Shown here piece after piece: positions 47,142 through 57,284 of a stretch of DNA of 64,000 nucleotides; position 1 is the first letter of the stretch; each line of letters begins with the position of its first letter. The stretch comes from Parietaria judaica (lineage: Eukaryota > Streptophyta > Magnoliopsida > Rosales > Urticaceae). The translations under genes were made by a program, and so were the position numbers. The notes beneath the pieces were generated by a model. That model worked only from the letters and a program-made list of their open reading frames with translations. It searched no databases and was not told the DNA's origin. Where the stretch lies: the NCBI GenBank assembly GCA_954871525.1, contig OX940865.1:24722420-24786419 (forward strand). Direction: 5' to 3'.

Positions 47142-47852
47142 TATAGTAGAGCATCTATAAATTAATACTCGATAAATTAATAGTCGCGATTAAATAATAT
47201 TTTTTTCCGGTCCCGACTCGGGCCTAACTAGCTGCTAAATTAATAATACACTAAATTTATAAGATAATAATTTTTATAGAAAGTATATAGGTCCCAAGTG
47301 ATATATAAATTAATAATTCAATATAAAAAATGACATAAATAGTTTTAAAATCACTATACATAAAATATAACATGAATAACTATGAAATCACATTAAACAA
47401 AAAGTTAACATTACATCACTAATCATGTAGTCTTTTTAAAATATGATTCTATAGTTGTTTATGAAGTATTATTATAGAAACTATTGTACCCTATAACGTC
47501 ACATGATTCACTAATCATTTACCCTAATACCCTTATCACTACTCTGAAAAGCTATTATTATTCTTATTTCATTCGGCTTTTTAATATTTATGACATTGAT
47601 ACTTTAATAAAAAAATTAAATCATAAGTCTCTCTTGACATTCTTAATATTGATACTCTAATATTCTCGATATAATAAATTTAAATAACTTTTTGTTGATA
47701 AGATATTTATATAATTATTAGCTACTTAATATTTTTTTCTTCATTAATGTATGAACTAATAAATTATTAATTTATATGTTAATTAATATAATCTGATAAG
47801 ATAATATTTTTGGCCGGTCCCAACAGTATTAATTTATAGAGGTTCTACTGTA
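47142..47852. mobile_element. Emigrant-like (pogo/Tc1-mariner) MITE, about 707 bp
   Basis: The left end TAGTAGAGCATCTATAAATT (from 47144) and the right end, whose reverse complement reads CAGTAGAACCTCTATAAATT (ending 47850), match the terminal repeat of the Arabidopsis Emigrant family (CAGTA-AACCTCTATAAATT). TA dinucleotides flank both ends, as expected for a TA target duplication. The subterminal phrases GGTCCCGAC and TTGGCCGGTCCCAAC also recur. No ORF inside. It lies in the upstream region of SMO1. Confidence 0.85.
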
Positions 47853-48678
47853 TATAAATCATCAAAAATTGAAACGATAATAAACTCAACATATAATCGA
47901 TCTTTTTTGGGTTAATGACGGCGAAAATACTCAAAGTTTAGTCAAAGAACCTCTCTTATACTCAAAGTCTAAAAGTAGCGACAGAAGTACCTAAAGTTAC
48001 ATTTAGGGTATTGACCACTCCATTCTCGTACCGCAGTTAGCTTGCCCGTTAACTCTGATCACGTGGACAAACGTGGGTTGCTGACATAGCATTTTTTTGC
48101 CACGTGAACGAGCCTAATTTTTTGCCACACGGAACTTCCACTTTTTTTCATTTATTTTAGAGATTTTTTTTTTTTTTCGTTTTGCAAATACTTTAAAGTT
48201 TAAACTAAAATCTTAAGACGTTGTTATCCTTATGACGAGAGTTAAATCGTGTAATTTTAATATGAAATGAGTGAGGTACATATGTCAAATTAAAATACAA
48301 GAATTGCGCATTCATAAATTCCAATCTTTATGAAAGATAACTTTTTAAAAATAACTTGACGTTCACATCCAAATATTTTCTAAATAATCTTACCCGCTAG
48401 AGAACCCGTAAAAACAGAATGATTGAATGGACTGGTCCGTCCATTGGCTCGTTTCACCCCAACAGACAGGGATTTTGTAGAGCTTTGTGACGTATACCAG
48501 TTTTTCTTTTCAAATCCAAAAGCAAAACTATTTAACAAAACTATTAAAAAATTATAAATTCTAGTCAACATGATTGTTCAAGAGTCAAGACTTCAAGTTA
48601 TATCTTTAAATCCAGAAACAATTCAACTTTGCCCGTCTCGCTTCCCAACGTGTTGATATACTGAGAGATGTGATATTT
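47853..48678. other. Intergenic
   Basis: AT-rich with MITE-like debris. AAAATACTCAAAGTTTAG, AAGTACCTAAAGTTAC and CACGTGGACAAACGTGGG at 47930-48080 look like one arm of a larger element, but I found no partner arm. No coding signal. Confidence 0.4.
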
Positions 48679-49213
48679 TTGGGTCCATGCACTATTATCC
48701 TGCGAATATGGAGGGTCGGATCCATCGGACCCTCCATTTTTTTTTTTTACGGAGTCGGAGCTCCGCCTCCGACAAAATACGGAGCCGGATTAATCCGGCT
48801 CCGACAATTTTTTAAAAAAATAAATTTCGTGTAACGGCTCTTTATTTGCAGCCGTTGGATGAAGCGCGTGGACGGCCCAGATAAGTCGACCGTTGGGCAA
48901 CGGCTCCCTTCGCGTATCCCAAAAAGCTTTCTGATTTTGCAGAAAGGACCCTGCAAATATATCCGTTGGTGATTAATACACCACTTACTCGATTCTCTCC
49001 AAATATTTCCCTATAAAAATCACACTTCTCCCTCATTTTTTTTCACACAACTCACTCTCTTCTTCTCATACTCTCTCAACTCGCCCAAGCTCTCAAAAAA
49101 TCCGATTTTAAGCTATAGTTTTCTTATCTTATAGTTATATTAATACACTTATTTTAGTTATAATATCTATTATATTATATAGTTTAGTTATATTATAGTT
49201 TATTTTAGTTATA

Positions 49214-49474
49214 ATGTCGAGTTCCGATAACCGTTCTCGAGGCCGAAATGATCGCCGAGGAAAAGGACGGGCCGGTTCCGAAACCGGGTCGGTTAATAGT
49301 ATCTCGCATTCAACTCCGCTGGTAAAACAACAACAAATACAACATACATATTATGGCGGTGTTTACCAACAAAATGCTCTGGGTTCCTCTAGTCTACCAT
49401 CGCCACAAATTCAACCTCGTGCCATGGTTCCGAAGCGCCCTATGTTTCGACGCATCGGGTGTTTTACAACCTAA
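49214..49474 (+). pseudogene. hAT transposase N-terminal fragment
   Basis: The ORF begins MSSSDNRSRGRNDRRGKGRA and is rich in Ser, Gly, Arg and Gln (QQQIQHTYYGGVYQQNA), like the disordered N-termini of plant hAT transposases. There is no BED finger or catalytic domain. The frame differs from the C-terminal piece just downstream, so the two cannot make one protein without a frame change. The identity of this part rests on position only. Confidence 0.45.
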
Positions 49475-49578
49475 CTCATACCGGCGGGCACGGAGGATCA
49501 TCAACGGTTTCAAGTCCGGCGTCAACGTCACAACATAGCGGGAGTTCCGGAGGTCGTCGTCCCCAAAGAGCAAACCGC

Positions 49579-49932
49579 CGAAGAATCAACGAGTACGACG
49601 TCTTTTGCAAGCTTCCACCAGCACCGTGTCCCGACGAAGGCCTCGACATACTTGAATGGTGGCGCGTAAATCGTCTTGAGTACCCGGTTTTATCATTGGT
49701 GGCTCGCGACACCCTCACCGTTCCGGTCTCCACGGTGTCATCGGAAGCGGCTTTCTCATTGGCGGGACGCCTATTGGAGGCTCGACGCAAGTCAACGAAG
49801 GCGTTTTTGGTCGAAATCCTTATGCTTTCCAAGGATTGGATTTTGGCCGAAAAGCGAACGCAAGATAATCAAATGGTAGACAACGAGTTGTTAGACTATT
49901 TCAACGAGCTTAATGTGGCAAACCCGGAGTAA
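49579..49932 (+). pseudogene. hAT transposase C-terminal dimerisation domain fragment
   Basis: The reading frame (open from 49459) encodes LDILEWWRVNRLEYPVLSLV, then ARDTLTVPVSTVSSEAAFSL and AGRLLEARRKSTKAFLVEIL, with LMLSKDWI near the end and a stop at 49930-49932. This is the conserved hAT family dimerisation region (DILxWW, YPxLSxxARDxLxVPxSTVxSExxFS). The RNase-H-like catalytic core with its DDE residues is absent, consistent with a large internal deletion. A poly(A)-signal-like AATAAA follows at about 49987. Confidence 0.9.
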
Positions 49933-50392
49933 TCGGTTTGTACTTTGTAATTTTATGACATTTGTATTTGCTTTATTTTATAATATAAATAAAAACCTTA
50001 GGGCGCTCTTTCCTCGCCCGAGCCGCACCCTTTTGGGGGACTTGGAGAGGTTTTAACGAGGCCCGTTATTTATATATCTCTATGTTTATAATTATATCCT
50101 ACTTGAAATTTGAAATTTGAATCTCAAAACCGTAAACTATAATTTGAATTTCGAACTCAACCCGTGTACAAGAACTCTAAAAGGCTTTGTACAACATTTT
50201 TTTAAAATAAAAGGACTAAAACGCAATTTTAAAAAAAATATAAAAAAAAAACACGGAGTCGAATTAATCCGGGTCCGAGAAAATCCGGACTCGGATTAAT
50301 CCGACTCCGACAAAAAAAAAATAAAAAAATAGAGGGCACGGATATCCGTGCCCTCCCACATTTGCAGGATTACATGGATAGCATATGGACCA

Positions 50393-53300
50393 ATGATCAT
50401 CTGGATTGTAAATTTGGATGTTACTTGATACTAATAATATGTAGGACCATCTAGAAGGACACAAGGTACGAAAAAATGTAAATGAATACGGACCAATCTA
50501 AATAAACGCGTCTCTATTTAATCGTATCGAACACGATTATGAATTACGAGTGAACACAACACGAATGGGGCGGAGCTACTGATATTTCAGCAGATGCACA
50601 TACAAAACTCGAAATTTAGTTTTAATATTACTTTATCGTTATATAAAAAAGAGACCGTGTGGTGTAAGTTTGGGCTGATCTTAATTCACACAAAAAAAAA
50701 ATGGACAATCGCCCAAAGCACTAAAGATAAAATAAAAATTCTATATGCAAAATTTATTAAAAAGAAGCTCCATGTTATATTACCTCTTATTATGAAATGT
50801 CTCGTAATAATTTATACAAGAACTTAATATATTATTAATTTGTAGTCTCGTAAAATATATATCGATTATATATTAAATATATTACTTTTATTCATTATTG
50901 TTAAGTGGACGTACGGATATTACAATTACTTGTAAATTTCAAAATACTTCTTCATGTAATTATATTAATTAAGTTAAGAAATGAGTACTCTAATTAATTA
51001 ATATATTATCCAATAATAAATAGGCTCAATATAGTAGTTAAGTGTGCATATAAAAATTAATACGGTTATTAAATGAGGTGGGTATGATTTTCACCTTTAA
51101 ATGTAATTAACAAATATAACGGATTTTCGTTCATGCATATAATATTATCTAAGAATAATTAAGATACAAAGCACATGATTTGTCACCTTACTTAAACTCA
51201 AGCAAATATAGAACACGATTTCTGTAGTAGCATAGAAAAAATGGACACGTAGAGAAATGACTCAAATTAACAAGACAATAATGGATGCCTTGCAATTGTG
51301 TTAATGCGTTCAAGTTTCATAACAGCTTGTTGATCGAAAATGTGCAATAATTGTATGGTTCTGGATTATTATTGAATATTAAAAAAGAAAGGGCAGTAAA
51401 TGAAATCCAACTAGATTCTGATCTAAAACACATGACACCTTAAATAAGTTTCTAATCTTGGAACCCCCTACATTTATCACATTAATTAATTTATATTTAT
51501 TTATATGACAAATAACCAATGGGCAATACTTCTTAAACAAAAGAACGTTCTATTAATGCACTACAAATATTTAACCAAATGAATATTTTCACATGATAAT
51601 GGCTCATTTACTACTTTATGATTTATGAGTACACAAACAATTAAAGAGTGAGAAGGTTTATTATAATTAAATTAAGTCATTTTTTATTACAGTATTAGGA
51701 GATTATTTAAGTAGGTTTAACTTAGTATTAGTAAAATAATTAAAAAATAATAATTTGGGTGTGCCTCTCAAAACTACGGATCTAATCATAAATTAGATTG
51801 TTATCGATAAAAAAAAAAAAAGGATAGTTTGGCTCTTATACTAGTTTATGATTTACGTGTAGACAAATATTTTAAGTGTGATAAAGTTTATTATAATTAA
51901 ATTAAGTCATTTATATCACAGAATTAGGAGATTATTCAAGTAGGCTTAACATGGTTTTAGTATAATAATTAAAAATTAATAATTTGGGTTTGCCTCTCAA
52001 AATTACAGATCTAATCATAAATTAGATTGTTATCGATAAAAAACGATAGTTTAATTTTGTTGATTTGATCGACGGTTAACGGGTTTAATGATATATTGAC
52101 GACTTTCAATAAAATACTAGTATTACATTATATTAGTTTTTATGTTACACTTCGATATCTTTTTTTTTTAAGTTAAATATATATGGTATTATTGGTTTAT
52201 TTAATTATCACCAAACTCTCGTTTTATTTTAAATGATCAATTTATCGCATATTATAATCTCATATTGTATCATATTTGCTAAGGATTCGTCAATTTTTCA
52301 ATTGCACGATCTTGATTTTAGGTAAACCCTCTGTAACCATAAAAACGATATAATGGTAACTTTGATTTTCTACCAATTACCGCATCTGTAACCGGTTAAC
52401 TTGGGAGCGTTTGCTCAAAACGCAAGGGAATAAATTAGGTATGAAATGACAAATCGAAGAGCCCGACCAACTAGGCAGAGGCAAATCAGTACGACTCTCA
52501 AAACCAAATATATTCTACACAAATAATGGCTCTAAATATGTCACAAAAAAGAGCATATATATAGTATATAGAATATTGAAATTTAATAAGGGACTAACAA
52601 TTATTTATGGCTGGCTATTTATTCGTTTCCCACCTAAACTGTTAAGTGTTATCCACCGGAGTTATTCTCACTATACTTAACCTGACATAATTTTTTTTTA
52701 TTATATAATAATTTCAAACTCTTTTTTAAATACGTTTGTAAAGGATTAGTCGTGTAATTTTTATTGATAATATTGATTTCCCTGAAAATCGATTTCGTGC
52801 CTAAACACATTTAATTATGTAATAGTTGTGATTACTAAAGTAATTAGCCAGTTTATAACTAATCTTTGGCTAATATTTGTACAAAAATAATTAACGAACT
52901 ACATGAAAAATTAATAATTTGTTCATGATGATCATATGATATGACATGCCGCTAATTAGAGACAAAGCCGATAATCTATCATCCTTGTTTGTTGGGATTG
53001 AGAAAGCTTTTGGCTTTTGCTTGGCTTGCATGTTTATTACGTATCTTTGGATACATTATTACACACGCAACAATCAATCAGAAAAGATAAGAGATTATTC
53101 TTTTGCTATATGTCTCCAAAAATAAAATACCCTAAATGGTAATTTATTAATGAGATGATATGACATCTTTTTATCGTATGAAAAAAGAAGAAGAAGAAAT
53201 ATTAGCTAGTTATGCCAACTAATATGAGATACGTATTGCTATCTAGATTCTCGACTAAGGATCATTTGTACGTATTTTGTTATATCATTAAAATGTAAAA

Positions 53301-54673
53301 AGCTTAATTGATATAATTATGACATTCGATCAACTGTAAAATTAAATTTAGATGATATTACGATTGCTCTTTAGTCTCTTCTATGGCAAAATGTTAACGC
53401 ATCCAATTTCTCATCTCGACGACTCTTTATTTTTTTTCTTACTCGGTATTATTTGATTTTTTTTTTTTTTTTTTTACGTTTTGCGAAGTGGGATAAACTA
53501 TTTGGTTATCTCATTAATTATTCACTTATTATATATTTCTCTATCCTCATCTAAATTTCAAAATTGTATAACTTTTTTTTTCTTTTAAATTTTATATGAT
53601 GTTTGATAAAATACCATAAATATTTTTAAATTCAATGCTTGATTATGAACGTTGGATCTACATTCTTCTCCTTTTTATTTGGTTTCGCTTGATTAATTAA
53701 TGTGTGAGGCTGCAAGCGGGACACATTGGTGTGTAGCAACTTGTGGTCCAAAAAACAAAAATATCAAACATAATTATTTTTTTATTTGCATTAAAAATAC
53801 TAATGAATTATGTGAGATAGTGATGATGTATTTCACTTCTTATTTTATCATGTCATCTGTGATAGAGGGTTTTTTTTATGTGTTTGTTTTTTCTTTTCAA
53901 TTTGTGTTTTTTTTTAATGATTTTACAAATATGCTTTGAAAAGGTGTTTTTTTAGATATTTATGTTCGATTTTTGAAATAGAAAAAAAAATACCTCAATA
54001 AACATGTGAATAAGATAAGAGAAAAATCATAAAAATGTAGTTTTAAAACATTATTAGTTAGTCACTTTTAAAACTTAAAAAAAAATCCAAAACATGCCCG
54101 TGTCTTGCCACCGGCACAACGTGCGACTGCAAAGGCTTGCAATCGTCGAGGTCACCATCGTCGTACTCGTATCTCTTGGTATGTTAATTTCATTTTGTTT
54201 TTTCAAGTGCACAAAATATCCTTGAAATTAGCTGGGTTCTTATTTTTATATTATTTATCTAATTTGCTCCGTTTAACTGCTGATTACTCAGCTTTTGTAT
54301 TTCTTATTTATGTTGTTATAACGATTGATATCTCATGTTTAGAGATGTTCCTCTGGCGTTACGAGACGATAAGGCACGACAATGATGTCCGACGAGATGT
54401 GGCGATGGTAAGACGTAGCGATGACAAGGCAATGCGACAACAAGATGCAGCGACGGCGGAGCAGCGATGCAAGACGTGACAGCTGCGAGACGGGGTGATT
54501 CGGTGCCGATGAGATGCCCTAGTAGTGTAATTATGAAATTATTACAAGTTATCAGTTACTCTAATTTATAAAGGCATTGATCTACAGAAGTATTTTCACT
54601 TTTTGCTCGAATAATTATAACTTGTAAATTTTACAATTTAGAACTTCACTCGAGTGCAAAATAAATATATGAA
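50393..54673. other. Gene-poor AT-rich interval
   Basis: About 4.3 kb without a supportable gene. It contains a 220-230 bp tandem duplication (listed). A GC-richer patch at about 54350-54520 repeats GACGA, GCGA and ACAA words (for example GCGACAACAAGATGCAGCGA); it is low-complexity and encodes nothing I recognise. The 79-124-codon ORFs at 53700-53939 and 54105-54479 have no recognisable domain and are not called. Confidence 0.55.
51600..52050. repeat. Tandem duplication, two copies of about 220 bp
   Basis: GTTTATTATAATTAAATTAA, AGTCATTT, ATTAGGAGATTATT, AAGTAGG, TAATAATTTGGG, GCCTCTCAAAA and ATCTAATCATAAATTAGATT then GTTATCGATAAAAAA appear in the same order at about 51600-51820 and 51830-52045. 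The copies have diverged by roughly a tenth. An internal palindrome (AATCTAATTTATGATTAGAT in reverse) ends each copy. Confidence 0.88.
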
Positions 54674-54746
54674 TGGAGATGCGGGGTATCGATCCCCGTG
54701 CCTCTCGCATGCTAAGCGAGCGCTCTACCATCTGAGCTACATCCCC
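54674..54746 (-). tRNA. trnA-AGC: tRNA-Ala (anticodon AGC)
   Basis: The minus strand folds as a complete 73-nt nuclear tRNA. The acceptor GGGGATG pairs with CATCTCC, with discriminator A. The D arm contains the A box TAGCTCAGATGG. The anticodon arm is GCTCGCTTAGCATGCGAGA with anticodon AGC. The T arm GGGGATCGATACCCC contains the B box GGATCGATACC. A CAA motif (ATAACAAA) lies just upstream and a T-run (TTATTTT) about 12 nt downstream, as expected for plant pol III genes. There is no intron. It decodes Ala GCU, and GCC via inosine. Confidence 0.96.
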
Positions 54747-55149
54747 TTTGTTATCTACATCGCAGATTAATACAAGTTCTTGAAAATTGTTTTTTATTTT
54801 TTAATTATTTTACACCTCGAACAACTAATATAATCATTGTTGTTACCAAATACCAATTGAGCAAAGTTTTTTACTCGTTTAATTAATTCACCAAAACATA
54901 TATAATTGATTAAAATAGAGAACTTCTTGATTCTATATCTCAAAATAATAGTGTTATTAACTTCCTTAAAAAAAAAATAGAGAATAAAGTCGAAGGAGAA
55001 CTATACAACACAGTGATCGAGCGATGTCGTTTATTTCATCTGTAGGCAAAAACGACGTCGTTCTGAATCAGAGATAACATCGCTGAGTGGTTGAGAAAAT
55101 GCGCGAAAACTCTCAACTCGAAGAAGAGAGCTTCTTCCAAGCTCCAACA
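54747..55149. promoter_or_regulatory. Shared upstream region of tRNA-Ala (-) and DUF1499 gene (+)
   Basis: Divergent spacer of about 0.4 kb. The final 130 bp, which are GC-richer, would be the leader of the DUF1499 gene. An in-frame ATG at 55087 (and another at 55099) could extend that protein. Confidence 0.45.
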
Positions 55150-56686
55150 ATGGCTTCCATGGCGTCTCCGACCACCTGCTCCGCCGTCAAACTCCACAGA
55201 AAGACGAGAAGCTTCTCCAGCACTCCTCGAATTCTGGCTGCCAAGCAGTGCAACGAAGAAAACGACGACGCAGCTCCGCACCAAATCGCTCGAACCAGAA
55301 GGTCCGTTCATTTCCTTTCGAAGCCACGCTTAATTTCAACTTTCTGCATGTTCAAACTCTTAAACCTAGATTCGGACCAGAGAGTTGGTCCTGAGAAGCA
55401 GCGAATTGGCCGTGCTCGGAGCGATCTTCAACTTCAGGTGATTCCAATTTCTTCTGGCTATCTAAACTCTAAACCATGCTTTGTTTCTTCAGATTTCCGA
55501 TCTGCTCCTTGAATTTGTGTCGGTTTTGATGAAACTACAGCGGAAAGAAACCCGAGTACCTCGGTGTGCAGAAGAATCAACCGGCTTTGGCGCTTTGTCC
55601 GGCCACGAAGAACTGCATTTCAACCTCCGAAAACACGGCTGATCTCACGCATTACACTCCACCTTGGTTAGTTATGTTTGTTCTTCGCCATTTTCGCAGT
55701 ATTCGCTTTCGAATTTTTCGCTCAATTGCGTAAAGATGAGATCTCAATGAAATTCAGATCGAAACACACTCGAATCTGTCGGACCCTTAGGGCCGACGTT
55801 TAGTCAGTTTGCGGGTATATCTTTGTCTTATCTTTAGTGCAGAGTTGAGAATCAAGCAGTTGGGTCCGAGGAAAAATGTCAACGGAACGAAAAGTCAAAA
55901 GATAGAGAAGAATGGTCGAACTTTTTTCGTTTCTTTTGGCGGGTTTACATTAGAATGGTTACACATGAACACTGTGTAAGGATCGTATTGACCTATGTCA
56001 CCACTCAGCGACCATAATATAACATATTATTATATGTGTGTGTATATATATATATATAACATGTTGTTCACGTTGGTTTCATAAAATTACTTGTAAATTT
56101 ACATAATTGCTTGCAGGAACTACAATGGTGGAAGGAAAAAGCCGGTGAGCAGAGAAGTTGCCATGCAGGAGCTTCTTCAAGTGGTAAACTTTTGACAATA
56201 CATATATATTTTATATATGTATATATTGCCTGATTTATTGTAAAATACGTATGGTGCAGATAAAATCGAATATAGCCGATAAATTCACGCCAAATATAGC
56301 GGAGAAAAGGGACGACTATGCCCGAGTGGAATATCAAAGCCCTGTTCTTGGAGTAAGTATGAGCAGTATTTTAGAAGTTATTACCATAAACGACATGTCA
56401 AATCATTGTTGTGAATTTGCATTTCGATTATGCAGCTTGTAGACGATGTCGAATTCTGGTTTCCACCGGGCGGCTATTCGACGGTGGAGTATCGGTCCGC
56501 GTCCCGGGTGGGAAGCTTTGACTTTGACTATAACAGAAAGAGAATCAAGGTTGGTAGTTTGGTAACAAATGTTAACCATGTTTTGTGAATTTGTAGGTTT
56601 GATTTATTTTTGGCATGTCTCATCGAACATAGGCATTAAGGCAGGAATTGGAAAAGAAGGGATGGACTTCTCAAGATAGCTTCTGA
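55150..56686 (+). CDS. DUF1499 family protein, probably plastid-targeted
   Basis: Exons 55150-55301, 55381-55437, 55541-55666, 56117-56183, 56260-56352, 56436-56549 and 56633-56686 give 220 residues from ATG 55150; a second ATG at 55159 is close by. The N-terminus (MASMASPTTCSAVKLHRKTR, then Ser- and basic-rich) looks like a chloroplast transit peptide, followed by a hydrophobic segment (SELAVLGAIFNF). The DUF1499 core is clear: CPATKNCISTSEN, ADLTHYTPPWNYN, KPVSREVAMQELLQVIKSN, RVEYQSPVLGLVDDVEFWFP, VEYRSASRVGSFDFDYNRKR and IKALRQELEKKGW. Plant members of this family occur in thylakoid or plastid proteomes, but I know of no biochemical function. Starting at 55087 or 55099 would put acidic residues in front and is less transit-peptide-like. 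Confidence 0.9.
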
Positions 56687-57284
56687 AGGTGCTTCGCCCA
56701 TAGAGTATAGAGCAGATTATATAATGATACATATTCATCTACCTGAAAGTACAAATTACAGTTACGTTGAATCCAAATTTCAAGTTCTATGAACGAGATG
56801 TGAAGGCCAATTTCTAATGCGGTAACTAATTTCACTAGGTAAGGAACTAAAATTATAAATGGGCAAAAAATAAAATGAATATGGCGATATTTGATTTATT
56901 GATTTTCACGGGGGATCAAATTAAAGATAGCTACATCCCTGAAGCAGCAAATGCGGTTAAAATCGATACCGCTAACAAGTACTCTTGAGCATTCTATTGT
57001 AAAATACCTCATCTTCTAGTTATTGATTTATGTTTAAAAAAAAAAAAAGGAAAAATTTACCAACAGCGCGATGGGATGAAAATAAAAATCTTTCAAGACA
57101 CCAGTTGTGAAAATGTATATCATTGACAAAAGCTAATTGCGATTAAAGTCTAAGTCATATATAATCCGGCACTAGAACATCATGTCCGATAAGCAGGAAC
57201 CGCAACGTTCGAAGGGCTTAACTCATCGAATAGCTAAACCACAAACAGGGTAAGAAGCTTTGCACGAAACTCGCAATCAATCAC
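56687..57284. other. Convergent 3' flanks of the DUF1499 and PBF1 genes
   Basis: About 0.6 kb of 3'-UTR-like, AT-rich sequence with no ORF or repeat of note. Confidence 0.5.

Larger units (their letters stand above)
48680..50392 (+). mobile_element. Internally deleted hAT transposon with palindromic subterminal repeats
   Basis: The terminal inverted repeats of about 90 bp are imperfect. The left end has GGGTCCATGC, ATCCTGCGAATATGGAGGG and then a 26-bp palindrome (GGTCGGATCCATCGGACC in its centre). The right end, reverse-complemented, has TGGTCCATATGC, ATCCTGCAAATGTGGGAGGG and the palindrome GGGCACGGATATCCGTGCCC. Further inside, both ends carry CGGAGTCGG-type blocks with the perfect palindrome GCCGGATTAATCCGGC or close relatives. 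Two transposase pieces remain in the interior, listed separately. I could not find a convincing 8-bp target duplication, so the exact ends are provisional. Confidence 0.75.

Noticed and set aside
54105..54479. 124-codon ORF
   Set aside because: Low-complexity GACGA/GCGACAA repeats at the 3' end and hydrophobic AT-rich translation in the middle; no domain.
55087..55149. N-terminal extension of the DUF1499 protein (MVEKMRENSQLEEES...)
   Set aside because: Acidic residues are atypical for a plastid transit peptide. The ATG at 55150 (or 55159) gives a normal transit-peptide-like start. Transcript 5' ends could change this.
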